From contig BGOH01000001.1 of the NCBI GenBank assembly GCA_003569145.1, positions 124,001 to 188,000 on the forward strand: DNA of 64,000 nucleotides, read 5' to 3'. Shown here one piece after another: positions 56,695 through 64,000 of the stretch. The first letter of the stretch is position 1, and each line of letters begins with the position of its first letter. Below the pieces are notes generated by a model that made no database searches, had not been told where the DNA came from, and saw only the letters and a program-made list of their open reading frames with translations. A program made the position numbers and the translations under genes. This DNA comes from Clavibacter sp. (lineage in GTDB: Bacteria; Actinomycetota; Actinomycetes; Nanopelagicales; Nanopelagicaceae).

Positions 56695-57766
56695 CAGCTG
56701 CGGCTTCATCGATTGCAGCAACTAGAGCTGGATCGATATCGCTCGCGACAAAGTGAGCCCGGATCTTTCCTTCGATTTCATTAGCTAGAGCAGGATTATC
56801 AAGAAGGAATTGGCGAGAGTTCTCTTTACCCTGGCCTAGTTGATCTCCTTCATAGGTAAACCAAGCTCCTGATTTCTTCACAATTCCAAGATCTACGCCC
56901 ATATCTAGAAGGCTTCCCTCTCTAGAAATTCCAATGCCGTAGATGATGTCAAACTCTGCCTGCTTAAATGGCGGAGCCATCTTATTTTTCACAACTTTGA
57001 CGCGGGTACGATTTCCAACCGCTTCTTGTCCATCTTTTAGAGTTTCAATACGGCGAATATCCATACGAACTGAGGCATAAAACTTAAGCGCTTTTCCACC
57101 AGTTGTGGTTTCAGGAGAGCCGAAGAAAACACCGATCTTGTCGCGGAGCTGATTAATAAAGATAGCTGTTGTCTTGGTCTGACTTAGCGCGCCAGTTATC
57201 TTTCTTAAGGCCTGTGACATCAAGCGAGCCTGAAGTCCCATATGGGAATCTCCCATTTCGCCCTCAATTTCAGCGCGAGGAACAAGTGCTGCAACGGAGT
57301 CAACCACAATTAAATCAAGTGCTCCAGAGCGAACTAACATGTCCATAATTTCAAGTGCTTGCTCGCCAGTATCAGGCTGAGAAACTAGAAGCGCATCAAT
57401 ATCAACTCCAAGTTTCTTTGCATATTCAGAATCAAAGGCATGCTCAGCATCGATAAAAGCTGCAATACCGCCATTTTTCTGTGCATTAGCAATTGCATGC
57501 AGAGTTAGCGTTGTCTTACCTGATGATTCTGGTCCAAAGATTTCTACAACGCGGCCACGTGGAATGCCGCCAATTCCTAAGGCCATATCAAGAGCGATGG
57601 ATCCAGTTGGAATAACCTCAATTGGAGTTGCGGTTCGATCGCTCATCTTCATTACTGAGCCCTTGCCAAACTGACGTTCGATTTGAGCAAGCGCGGTATC
57701 TAGGGCTTTCTGCCGTTCGGCAGAGGGTTTTGCTTTTTCATTTGGATCTTTGGCTTCTTTAGCCAC
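56681..57766 (-). CDS. recA: Recombinase RecA
   Basis: A 361-residue recombinase for homologous repair and LexA cleavage. The Walker A loop is GPESSGKTT near residue 70; [31 protein letters not shown] and [15 protein letters not shown] are typical. The start is GTG 57766, with AGAGAGG about 9 bases upstream. An earlier in-frame ATG at 57817 would add a non-conserved 17 residues. A LexA box lies 138 bases upstream. recX overlaps its end. Confidence 0.97.
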   Translation of the reverse strand: MAKEAKDPNEKAKPSAERQKALDTALAQIERQFGKGSVMKMSDRTATPIEVIPTGSIALDMALGIGGIPRGRVVEIFGPESSGKTTLTLHAIANAQKNGGIAAFIDAEHAFDSEYAKKLGVDIDALLVSQPDTGEQALEIMDMLVRSGALDLIVVDSVAALVPRAEIEGEMGDSHMGLQARLMSQALRKITGALSQTKTTAIFINQLRDKIGVFFGSPETTTGGKALKFYASVRMDIRRIETLKDGQEAVGNRTRVKVVKNKMAPPFKQAEFDIIYGIGISREGSLLDMGVDLGIVKKSGAWFTYEGDQLGQGKENSRQFLLDNPALANEIEGKIRAHFVASDIDPALVAAIDEAAADVEF

Positions 57767-57868
57767 GGTCTTGCCTCTCTTCTCTCGTAGTTGGCTCCAG
57801 AAGGTACGGAATGCCACTGACGGCCTGACTTTGCAGTCGGCGGAAATGTGGAACCGCTCTGGTTGGGT

Positions 57869-57889
57869 ATAACAGCTCGCCGCTGTTAT
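57869..57889. promoter_or_regulatory. Inverted repeat in the recA leader
   Basis: ATAACAGC-TCGCC-GCTGTTAT is a perfect 8-bp inverted repeat with a 5-base loop, between the LexA box and the recA start. It may form a hairpin in the recA mRNA leader or act as an operator. No match to a known element was recognised. Confidence 0.5.
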
Positions 57890-57903
57890 GGGGATAAGTC
57901 TAG

Positions 57904-57919
57904 CCGAACATCTGTTCTA
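57904..57919. promoter_or_regulatory. LexA (SOS) box between recA and the P450 gene
   Basis: CCGAAC-ATCT-GTTCTA fits the SOS consensus with two mismatches. It lies 138 bases upstream of recA on one side and touches the most upstream P450 start (57920) on the other. recA is the expected target. Confidence 0.8.
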
Positions 57920-59362
57920 ATGACTTTTAAGACACGCGAGCCCTACCTTGGAGCCATGGTTGATCTCGCCCCCTTTCAAAGCCCACGGCCAGCTGAGTAC
58001 GCCCCGATGCCAAAGCCTCTAAAGCGGCGAGATTTGAAGGGTCTAAATATTCCTGATGGGCCAAGATCGCCCCTACTAACCCTTAGATTTCAAAAAGATA
58101 CCCCAGCCTTTCTACTAAATGCCAAGGCCGAATATGGCGATTGCAGCTCATTCTTTTTAGCAGGCCAGCTCTTTATCACCGCCTTCTCACCAGAGATGGT
58201 CAATGAGGTAACGGTAAGCAAGCAGGGAAGCTTTATAAAGGGCGTGGGTTTTGATCGGATGAGAAAAGTATTAGGAAGCGGCCTTTTAACTAATGAAGAA
58301 CCTATCCATCTTCGCCATAGAAGGTTGATGCAATCACCATTTCATATTAGCAAGATCTCAACTTATGCCCAGACGATGCTAAACCTTACTCGCAAGCACA
58401 TCTCAAATTGGAGCGATGGCCAGGTCGTAGCCATTGGCCCTGAAATGATGTCGCTAACTTTTGACATCGTTGCAGATATTTTATTTGGCACAGATATTTC
58501 AGCAGATACCAAGCGAGTTCAAGACTCGATGCATATTGCAATAGATCGTATTGAGCGCACCATGCTTCCGGGCCTTGATCGCCTTGATAATCTTCCTATT
58601 CCATATTTTAGAAAGTTTGAAAAAGCTGCTAATGAGCTCCATAACGTTGCAACTAGGATTGTTACGGAGCGAATTGCAAGCGGAGTCAAACGCGATGACT
58701 TAATGGGAGTCTTACTTGAGGCAGAAACTGTCGATGGTGAGAAGTTAAGCGCTCGAGAGATTTCAGATGAAACTCTAACTTTAATTTTAAGTGGCCATGA
58801 AACTACTGCAAATGTTTTAACTTGGACCTTTGCATATCTAAGCCAGAATCCTAAGTACTGGGATGGCCTTGCCAAAGAGGCAGAGGAAGTTTTTGCTAGA
58901 GAAGGCGATGAAGACTTTGCCAGAGTCATTCTCGCAGCTCCCCTATCTGGAGCTATTTTTAGCGAGGTTTTAAGGCTTGCTCCCCCAGTCTGGATCTCAC
59001 CAAGAAGGGCTCTAGAGGATATAACTCTAGGTGGCAGAGAGATTCCAAAAGGGGCCCATGTTTTAGTTAGTCAATATGTCACTCAAAGGGATGAAAAGTA
59101 TTTTCCATCTCCAAATGAATTTATTCCAGAGCGATGGAGCAATGACTTTGAAAAGAGCTTGCCACGCGGGGCTTATTTCCCATTCCTTGCTGGTAGTAGA
59201 AAGTGCCTAGGCGATCAATTTGCCCTGCTTGAGGGACGAATAATTATTTTAGAGATTGCAAGGAGAGCCAGACTTTCACTTACTGGTGGTTTTCCTAAAG
59301 CCCAACCTCGAGCAACTTATCGCCCTAAGGGAGCTGTTGCTATGAGATATGAGCTTATTTAA
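57920..59362 (+). CDS. Cytochrome P450
   Basis: A 480-residue soluble-type P450. The I-helix is LSGHETT near residue 295, the ExxR motif EVLR near 349, and the heme-thiolate motif FLAGSRKCLG with Cys429. The region GDQFALLEG after the heme motif recalls CYP175A1-type carotene hydroxylases, by memory only. A carotenoid role would fit the crt locus in this window but is an inference. ATG 57956 is an alternative start. It is the only plus-strand gene in the recA-ftsK block and ends 8 bases into DUF3046 of the opposite strand. Confidence 0.9.
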   Translation: MTFKTREPYLGAMVDLAPFQSPRPAEYAPMPKPLKRRDLKGLNIPDGPRSPLLTLRFQKDTPAFLLNAKAEYGDCSSFFLAGQLFITAFSPEMVNEVTVSKQGSFIKGVGFDRMRKVLGSGLLTNEEPIHLRHRRLMQSPFHISKISTYAQTMLNLTRKHISNWSDGQVVAIGPEMMSLTFDIVADILFGTDISADTKRVQDSMHIAIDRIERTMLPGLDRLDNLPIPYFRKFEKAANELHNVATRIVTERIASGVKRDDLMGVLLEAETVDGEKLSAREISDETLTLILSGHETTANVLTWTFAYLSQNPKYWDGLAKEAEEVFAREGDEDFARVILAAPLSGAIFSEVLRLAPPVWISPRRALEDITLGGREIPKGAHVLVSQYVTQRDEKYFPSPNEFIPERWSNDFEKSLPRGAYFPFLAGSRKCLGDQFALLEGRIIILEIARRARLSLTGGFPKAQPRATYRPKGAVAMRYELI

Positions 59363-59552
59363 GTTCGCTTGAAATATCTGGGTTATTTTTCACAACCGCC
59401 CGCCAGATATCAGCTGGATCAAATCCCATTTCAAGGGCCTGATCCACGCTCTGACCGCCAAGTTCTGCCATTACAAAATCTTTGGAATAGGAAGGGGCCC
59501 AATCAGGGCCGAAGTGAGCAGTTAACCTTCTACGAAGTTCGGTGATTCTCAT
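59355..59552 (-). CDS. DUF3046 family protein
   Basis: A 65-residue protein of an actinobacterial family of unknown function, opening MRITELRRRLTAHFGPDWAPSYSKDFVMAELGG. It normally sits just upstream of recA. Here the P450 gene intervenes, convergent with it. No catalytic residues are evident. Confidence 0.9.
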   Translation of the reverse strand: MRITELRRRLTAHFGPDWAPSYSKDFVMAELGGQSVDQALEMGFDPADIWRAVVKNNPDISSELK

Positions 59553-59568
59553 AAAGCCATTACTTACT

Positions 59569-60102
59569 TTAAAGAATTGATGCTAAACGCTCTGCCTGCT
59601 CTTTAGAGTGCTCATCAGAGAGCGGAGCGGTTACCTGCCCCATCAGCCAGCGAAGAATTAATCCAACTCCAACTACATCTGTTGCAAATATTTTTGAGAG
59701 CTGGGCATAGATCTCAACCCAGATTTTATGTTCTCTTGCAGTTAACGCATTTGCCATAATCTCGCCATCACTAGCTAGTGCGCTCTTAAGCCCTGGATGA
59801 TTTGAAATCTCGCAGGAGATTAAATAGAGCGCCTCTGATCGTGATTGGGCAATCATTGCAAGAGTTGAGATTCGCTCCAGCTCACTTTCAACCAAAGCTA
59901 AAAAGACTTCATGTTTATCTCTAAAGTGGTTATATAGCGAGGCTCTTGACACTTGAGCTCTATCGGCAATTTCAATCATGTTAGTTCCAGAGATACCACT
60001 TTGGGCCAAGAGCTCTTTAGCCGCTGCCATTATGGCGCCTCTTGTGCGACGATGAATTATTGATTGGTGTTGATAGGTCGAGCGCGCGCTCTGATCTCTC
60101 AC
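59569..60102 (-). CDS. TetR-family transcriptional regulator
   Basis: A 177-residue TetR-type regulator. The N-terminal helix-turn-helix is SGISGTNMIEIADRAQVSRASLYNHFRDKHEVFLALVE near residues 34-71. The ligand domain is helical and not identified. It lies 16 bases before DUF3046 and shares the small island with the P450 gene, which could be its target. Confidence 0.88.
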   Translation of the reverse strand: MRDQSARSTYQHQSIIHRRTRGAIMAAAKELLAQSGISGTNMIEIADRAQVSRASLYNHFRDKHEVFLALVESELERISTLAMIAQSRSEALYLISCEISNHPGLKSALASDGEIMANALTAREHKIWVEIYAQLSKIFATDVVGVGLILRWLMGQVTAPLSDEHSKEQAERLASIL

Positions 60103-60123
60103 AGCCTTATTCTTCCCCTCTAG

Positions 60124-60396
60124 TTAAGCAGCGTTGGTATCAACGACGCTAAGTACTGGGGTCTCGTTGAGTTTAACTTGAGCAGTTACCTCAACTAGTA
60201 CTTTTGATAGCGACAAATCAAGTGCGATACAAATTGCATTAAGTAACTCTGATGAAGCTTCTTTCTGGCCGCGCTCTACCTCAGATAAATATCCGAGAGA
60301 GACTCGAGCAGCCTTAGCAACATCTCTTAGAGTTCTATTCTGTGAGATGCGCTCGGTGCGAAGGCATTGACCAATGTGGCTACGTAGTAACTCCAT
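60124..60396 (-). CDS. clgR: XRE-family regulator, ClgR-like
   Basis: A 90-residue protein whose Cro/C1 helix-turn-helix ([43 protein letters not shown]-like, residues 20-62) matches ClgR. ClgR activates clp protease genes in Actinobacteria. The gene follows cinA by 39 bases, the usual pgsA-cinA-clgR order. An AGGAGGC-like site is visible in front of its ATG 60396. Confidence 0.85.
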   Translation of the reverse strand: MELLRSHIGQCLRTERISQNRTLRDVAKAARVSLGYLSEVERGQKEASSELLNAICIALDLSLSKVLVEVTAQVKLNETPVLSVVDTNAA

Positions 60397-60435
60397 TGCT
60401 ATGCCTCCTAATTGAAAGAATGATTGAACAAATTC

Positions 60436-60906
60436 CTAGGACCTAAGGATACGCTCCAGCAGGGTTAATGCGCTCTCTACCGCGCCGTTTATGACCTCCT
60501 GGCGAGCGCCATTTAAGGATAATTTCACACTTTCTTGCCTATCAGGGCCCAGAATTGCAATCCAGATCTCACCAGGAGTGCTGCCATCTAGAGCTGTTGG
60601 CCCAGCAGAGCCGGTTGAGGAGATCGCCCAATTACTTCCAAGTCTCTGTCTTGCCCCCTTGGCCATCTCAATTGCAACCTCTTGAGAAACCAGACCTTTG
60701 GAATCAATTAACTCTGCACTTAAACCTAGCTGACTCATCTTGATCTCTTTTGAATAAGCAACGATTGAGCCCAGTAAAACATCTGAAGCTCCAGCAACCG
60801 AGACAAGTTTCGATGTGATTGCACCGCCAGTTATTGACTCCGCGCAAGAGATGCTCTCACTGCGCTTTCTTAGTAGATCAATTACCGTTGCTGCAAGATC
60901 ACTCAT
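60436..60906 (-). CDS. cinA: CinA C-terminal domain protein (NMN amidohydrolase)
   Basis: A 156-residue stand-alone CinA C-terminal domain, a PncC-type nicotinamide-nucleotide amidase. Motifs are SCAESITGGAITSKLVSVAGASDVLLGSIVAYS at residues 19-51 and ISSTGSAGPTALDGSTPGEIWIAI near 95-118. The N-terminal molybdopterin-like domain of full CinA is absent, which is normal for actinobacterial versions. It overlaps pgsA by four bases. Confidence 0.9.
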   Translation of the reverse strand: MSDLAATVIDLLRKRSESISCAESITGGAITSKLVSVAGASDVLLGSIVAYSKEIKMSQLGLSAELIDSKGLVSQEVAIEMAKGARQRLGSNWAISSTGSAGPTALDGSTPGEIWIAILGPDRQESVKLSLNGARQEVINGAVESALTLLERILRS

Positions 60907-61433
60907 GGCTTTGATTTCACTACATCTTTTAGATATTGATAGCCGGTGATGAAGGTAAGGGCGATGGCAATGGCTAGCAATATATCTCTAGGAGTATGAA
61001 GCGCCTCAGGCAGAGGAAGTATGTAGAAACCTACTGAGAAGTTCTGCAGAAGTGTCTTTATCTTTCCGCCTTTACTGGCGCTTATTACTTTTTTCTTAAT
61101 TACTAGAAGGCGCAGAACTGTAATTCCAACTTCACGGGTAAGAATTAATACCGTAACCCACCAAGGCATCTTGCCTAGAATCGAAAGTCCAATTAGCGCA
61201 GTAGCAATAAATGCTTTATCAGCAATCGGATCTAAAATAATTCCAAAGGATGAAACTTGATTCCAACGTCTTGCAATAATCCCATCTAGAACATCGGTCA
61301 TGCCAACTATAAAGAAGGAGAACCAAGCAATTATCTGCCAGCTTGGATCATCTCCCCCATTTTTAAATAGCGCCCAAGCACAAAATGGAAGAGCTGCGAT
61401 CCGGGCAATTGTTAAGGCGTTAGGAAGGTTCAT
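60903..61433 (-). CDS. pgsA: CDP-diacylglycerol--glycerol-3-phosphate 3-phosphatidyltransferase
   Basis: A 176-residue membrane enzyme for phosphatidylglycerol phosphate synthesis. The catalytic signature D-x2-DG-x2-AR-x8-G-x3-D-x3-D is intact near residues 46-72 ([10 protein letters not shown] then [10 protein letters not shown]). About five helices are visible. It overlaps rimO and cinA by four bases each, in the usual rimO-pgsA-cinA order. Confidence 0.94.
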   Translation of the reverse strand: MNLPNALTIARIAALPFCAWALFKNGGDDPSWQIIAWFSFFIVGMTDVLDGIIARRWNQVSSFGIILDPIADKAFIATALIGLSILGKMPWWVTVLILTREVGITVLRLLVIKKKVISASKGGKIKTLLQNFSVGFYILPLPEALHTPRDILLAIAIALTFITGYQYLKDVVKSKP

Positions 61434-62830
61434 AGGCTCTGGGCAATTAAATCCGCCCCTGAAGTATCGGTAATGATGGCATCGACATACTGACCGACTT
61501 TATAACCAGCACTTGGCCGTCCTGCAATGGTTACAAAGGTGCTGGAATCAACCTCTGGCCCCTGGTGCTCAGCTCTTCCCTCTTGGAGTTCTTCATCTTC
61601 AATTAGAACTCTAACTCTCTGTCCAATTCGATCTGTTGCTCGCTGCATTACTAACTCTTCAGCAATCATCGTTAATTCACTGGTTCGCTCACTAATAACT
61701 TGCGGATCCAACTTTCCATCTAGTGTCAGCGCTTCCGTTTTATCTTCATCAGAGTAGGCAAAGATTCCAATTGCATCAAGATTTGATGCGCTAACAAAGT
61801 CCACTAGCTCTTGATACTCACTTGCGCTCTCACCAGGAAATCCCACAATAAAGTTGGAGCGAATTCCAGCCTCTGGGCTAAGTGCTCTTATCTGAGTTAA
61901 TAAGTGTAGGAACTTCTCGCCATCGCCAAAGCGTCGCATCCTTCTAAGAAGAGTGCCTGAGGCGTGTTGAAATGAGATGTCAAAGTAGGGAACAACTTTC
62001 TCGGTAGCAATCAAGGCTTGCAGTAGCGTCGGCCTAATCTCGGCTGGCTGCAGATATGAAGCTCTGATGCGCTCGATTCCATCTATTTTGGAAAGAGCTG
62101 GCAGTAATTTCTCCATTGCCTTTAAATCACCAAGATCTTTTCCATAAGAGGTGGTGTTTTCGCTAACTAAGAAGAGTTCGCTGACACCATTTTCTGCCAG
62201 CCATCTAGCTTCGGTAATAATCTCATCTGGGGTTCTTGAAACAAAAGATCCTCTAAATTGCGGGATAGCGCAGAAGGAACATCTGCGATCACAACCCGAA
62301 GCAATTTTTAGCGGAGCCATTGGTGAGTTTGCAAGTCTCTTCCTTGCAAAGGTGCCGCCTTGCCCCATTTTTGTATTTAACTCAACCTTCATCTCCTGTC
62401 TTGCCACAGGTGAGATTGGAATTAAACTTCTACGATCCTTTGGGGTGTGAGCTGGCTTTGAATTTCCAGCAAGAATATTCTGTAATCTAGTTGAGATATC
62501 TGCATAATCATCAAAACTTAAAATTGCATCAGCCTCTGGCATCGCCTCTGCCAGCTCTTTGCCATATCGCTCAGCCATACAGCCCACAGCAACTACGGCC
62601 CGAAGCGTTCCATCGGCCTTCATGGAGTGAGCCTCAATCAGGGCATCTACTGAGTCTTTCTTAGCTGATTCGATAAACCCGCAGGTATTTACTAGCGCAA
62701 CATCAGCCGTTGCTACATCATCGACTAATTGCCAGCCATCGGCTGCAAGACGTCCTGCTAGCTCTTCAGAGTCAACATCATTTCGCGCACAGCCTAGAGT
62801 TACTAGGGCAACGCTTTTAGGCTTGGACAC
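61430..62830 (-). CDS. rimO: Ribosomal protein S12 methylthiotransferase
   Basis: A 466-residue radical-SAM enzyme that methylthiolates Asp of ribosomal protein S12. It has the N-terminal [20 protein letters not shown], the Cys in [16 protein letters not shown], the third cluster Cys (VGCMAERY) and the radical-SAM motif [11 protein letters not shown] near residue 183. A C-terminal TRAM domain is present. The GCARND version separates it from MiaB (GCQMN). It overlaps pgsA by ATGA. Confidence 0.95.
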   Translation of the reverse strand: MSKPKSVALVTLGCARNDVDSEELAGRLAADGWQLVDDVATADVALVNTCGFIESAKKDSVDALIEAHSMKADGTLRAVVAVGCMAERYGKELAEAMPEADAILSFDDYADISTRLQNILAGNSKPAHTPKDRRSLIPISPVARQEMKVELNTKMGQGGTFARKRLANSPMAPLKIASGCDRRCSFCAIPQFRGSFVSRTPDEIITEARWLAENGVSELFLVSENTTSYGKDLGDLKAMEKLLPALSKIDGIERIRASYLQPAEIRPTLLQALIATEKVVPYFDISFQHASGTLLRRMRRFGDGEKFLHLLTQIRALSPEAGIRSNFIVGFPGESASEYQELVDFVSASNLDAIGIFAYSDEDKTEALTLDGKLDPQVISERTSELTMIAEELVMQRATDRIGQRVRVLIEDEELQEGRAEHQGPEVDSSTFVTIAGRPSAGYKVGQYVDAIITDTSGADLIAQSL

Positions 62831-62859
62831 CGCGTTATTCTACAGAGAAGAAGTAGAAC

Positions 62860-63576
62860 TTATCCTTGATTAGATGCTTGCGGACCGAATTCCAGACGTA
62901 AAACTTCGCCAACTGCGCCAGCAACTCCAATATCTTCACCATTTACCGTCAGGTTAATCGCGCCTGCATTTCCAATGACTAGATAGAGCAGTTGATTATC
63001 GCTAAATACTCTCTCCTCGCCCTGGCGAATTCGTCCACTAAATTGTGTGGTGCCAGTGCTATCACTTACTGCAACCCATGAAAGTCCATTCACTGCCTTA
63101 AGTCTTACCTCAACGCCATCTCTAATTGAAGCGCTAGGTTGGCTCTCATCTTTACCGTTACTTGAAGCGGTGATGCCGCTTTGCTCTGGTGAATCCTCAA
63201 TGGAAATAATTGCTGTTCCAACAAGTGCAAAGATAAATAAGCCAGCTGCTGCACCAGTTAGCGCCTTCCAAGATATCGGCTTTCTCTCTTTCTTCTGCTT
63301 TGTAACGCTATTTTCATTCAATAGATCTCTAAGCGATTTACTTAAAGGAATTGTTTGAGATTCAAATTTAATAAGCACATCACTATCGCCAACTCCACAG
63401 ATTCGCGCAATTGTTTTAATATGGCCACGAGCATAAGTTGGGCCACCTGCAGTTAGGAAATTATCTTTCTCTAAATCCTCAATCACCGATGCCGGGATAC
63501 GCGAGCGCTTGGCAAGTTGCTCGACAGTAAAACCTGCCGACTTGCGCATCTCTTTTAGCGTTGAACCAACCGACAT
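62860..63576 (-). CDS. RodZ-like helix-turn-helix membrane protein
   Basis: A 238-residue protein with an N-terminal HTH_25 domain (MRKSAGFTVEQLAKRSRIPASVIEDLEKDNF near residue 10-40). A basic stretch and one transmembrane helix follow at about 105-126. The C-terminal DUF4115 domain (GVEVRLKAVNGLSWVAVSDSTG and onward, ending near 235) lies outside. This architecture is that of RodZ, a cell-shape/divisome linker. It lies between ftsK and rimO as in other Actinobacteria. Confidence 0.9.
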   Translation of the reverse strand: MSVGSTLKEMRKSAGFTVEQLAKRSRIPASVIEDLEKDNFLTAGGPTYARGHIKTIARICGVGDSDVLIKFESQTIPLSKSLRDLLNENSVTKQKKERKPISWKALTGAAAGLFIFALVGTAIISIEDSPEQSGITASSNGKDESQPSASIRDGVEVRLKAVNGLSWVAVSDSTGTTQFSGRIRQGEERVFSDNQLLYLVIGNAGAINLTVNGEDIGVAGAVGEVLRLEFGPQASNQG

Positions 63577-63655
63577 GAAAGCCTCTAAATCACTTGTGGG
63601 GAGGTCAAATTGTAGAAGCAGAAGCAGGCCAGATACAACCTAAATCTTAACGCAG

Positions 63656-63669
63656 TGCTCAATTGAGCA
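63656..63669. promoter_or_regulatory. 14-bp perfect palindrome between ftsK and rodZ-like gene
   Basis: TGCTCAATTGAGCA is a perfect palindrome in the 121-base spacer 63577-63697. It lies 28 bases beyond the ftsK stop and 80 bases before the next start. It may be an operator. No U-run follows, so it is not a classic terminator. Confidence 0.45.
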
Positions 63670-63697
63670 AGGGAGCTGGAATACCGCCCCTAAAAAT

Positions 63698-64000
63698 TCA
63701 CCCCTGGATTACCTCAAGGACAGAGGCCAGGTCTTCCTGCTTAACCAAAACTACTCGAGCCTTAGAACCTTCAGATGGTCCCACAATTCCTCGGCTCTCC
63801 ATCAAATCCATCAGACGTCCAGCTTTAGCAAAACCAATTCTTAACTTTCGCTGCAACATAGAAGTTGATCCAAATTGAGTGCTAACAACTAACTCGATTG
63901 CTTGGATAAGTAACTCTTTGTCATCACCAATTTCTTCATCAGAGCCTCTGGTTGCAACTACTGGTTTTAAAATATCTTCTCGATACACCGGCTTTAGCTG
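63698..64000 (-). CDS. ftsK: DNA translocase FtsK, C-terminal gamma domain (partial)
   Basis: The open frame reaches the window edge, so the motor and membrane parts are outside. The visible 100 residues are the winged-helix gamma domain that reads KOPS sites: [57 protein letters not shown]. The position before the RodZ-like gene and rimO matches other Actinobacteria. Confidence 0.95.
   Translation of the reverse strand, partial: QLKPVYREDILKPVVATRGSDEEIGDDKELLIQAIELVVSTQFGSTSMLQRKLRIGFAKAGRLMDLMESRGIVGPSEGSKARVVLVKQEDLASVLEVIQG

Noticed and set aside
1-64000. tRNA, rRNA, CRISPR, insertion sequence or prophage
   Set aside because: I looked in all spacers on both strands for T-arm-like sequences, regular repeats, transposase motifs and integrase genes and saw none. 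The spacers are mostly too short for such elements.

Overview
The window reads as one contiguous chromosome segment of a small-genome, moderate-to-low-GC member of the Actinobacteria. Evidence is a set of actinobacterial marker genes (SepH, DUF3046, DUF4192, DUF7455, a ClgR-like regulator, class II DAHP synthase, GlgM-type glycogen synthase, SAM-IV riboswitches, B12-dependent NrdJ). Gene packing is very tight, with many 1-4 nt overlaps and no gene-free stretch over 300 bases. With the carotenoid genes and the A/T-leaning codon use, my best guess is a freshwater acI-type lineage (Nanopelagicales, 'Ca. Planktophila'-like). That placement is an inference. I saw no rRNA, tRNA, insertion sequence, phage or CRISPR.

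Region by region. 1-7.4 kb is a carotenoid locus: a partial membrane glycosyltransferase, a second CrtI-like desaturase, crtE-crtI-crtB, and the two-subunit cyclase crtYc/crtYd on the other strand, with a CDP-alcohol phosphotransferase and metF in between. 7.4-13.8 kb holds a TPP riboswitch with a PnuC/PnuT-type transporter, a P-loop kinase, a PASTA Ser/Thr kinase, endonuclease IV, an EamA exporter, threonine aldolase and a methyltransferase. 13.9-19.6 kb is central carbon metabolism: aroG, a phosphofructokinase with PPi-type residues, glgC/glgM and a second EamA gene. 19.6-25.5 kb holds era, dprA, rnhB, lepB, rplS, an inositol-phosphatase-family gene and an MFS transporter. 25.5-36.2 kb holds sepH, a phosphodiesterase, psuG-psuK, a short parC, parE, DUF7455, a FAD oxidoreductase with a CDGSH protein, and the principal sigma factor. 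36.3-42.8 kb is a methionine block: metX and metY under one SAM-IV riboswitch, an amino-acid ABC transporter under a second, then alanine dehydrogenase. 42.8-64 kb is the conserved actinobacterial DNA-repair and cell-cycle block: DUF4192, dinG, nrdJ, nrdR, a LysM protein, lexA, hflX, dapF, miaA, miaB, recX, recA, DUF3046, clgR, cinA, pgsA, rimO, a RodZ-like gene and ftsK. It is interrupted by a cytochrome P450 and a TetR gene.

The genes form recognisable circuits. LexA boxes sit at lexA, at the LysM cell-division-type gene and at recA. A tandem NrdR-box-like pair sits before nrdR-nrdJ. Two SAM-IV riboswitches put methionine synthesis and a probable methionine uptake system under one signal. 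A TPP riboswitch predicts that the PnuC-family protein carries thiamine or a precursor.

A recurring technical feature matters to any user. About ten genes are broken by single-base frameshifts (EamA2, rnhB, MFS, phosphodiesterase, psuK, dinG twice, nrdJ, dapF, miaB, perhaps pnuT). All are consistent with one missing base, often in a short homopolymer. Several are normally indispensable genes, so sequencing or assembly deletions are the likeliest cause. I annotate these as full-length genes with the break positions.
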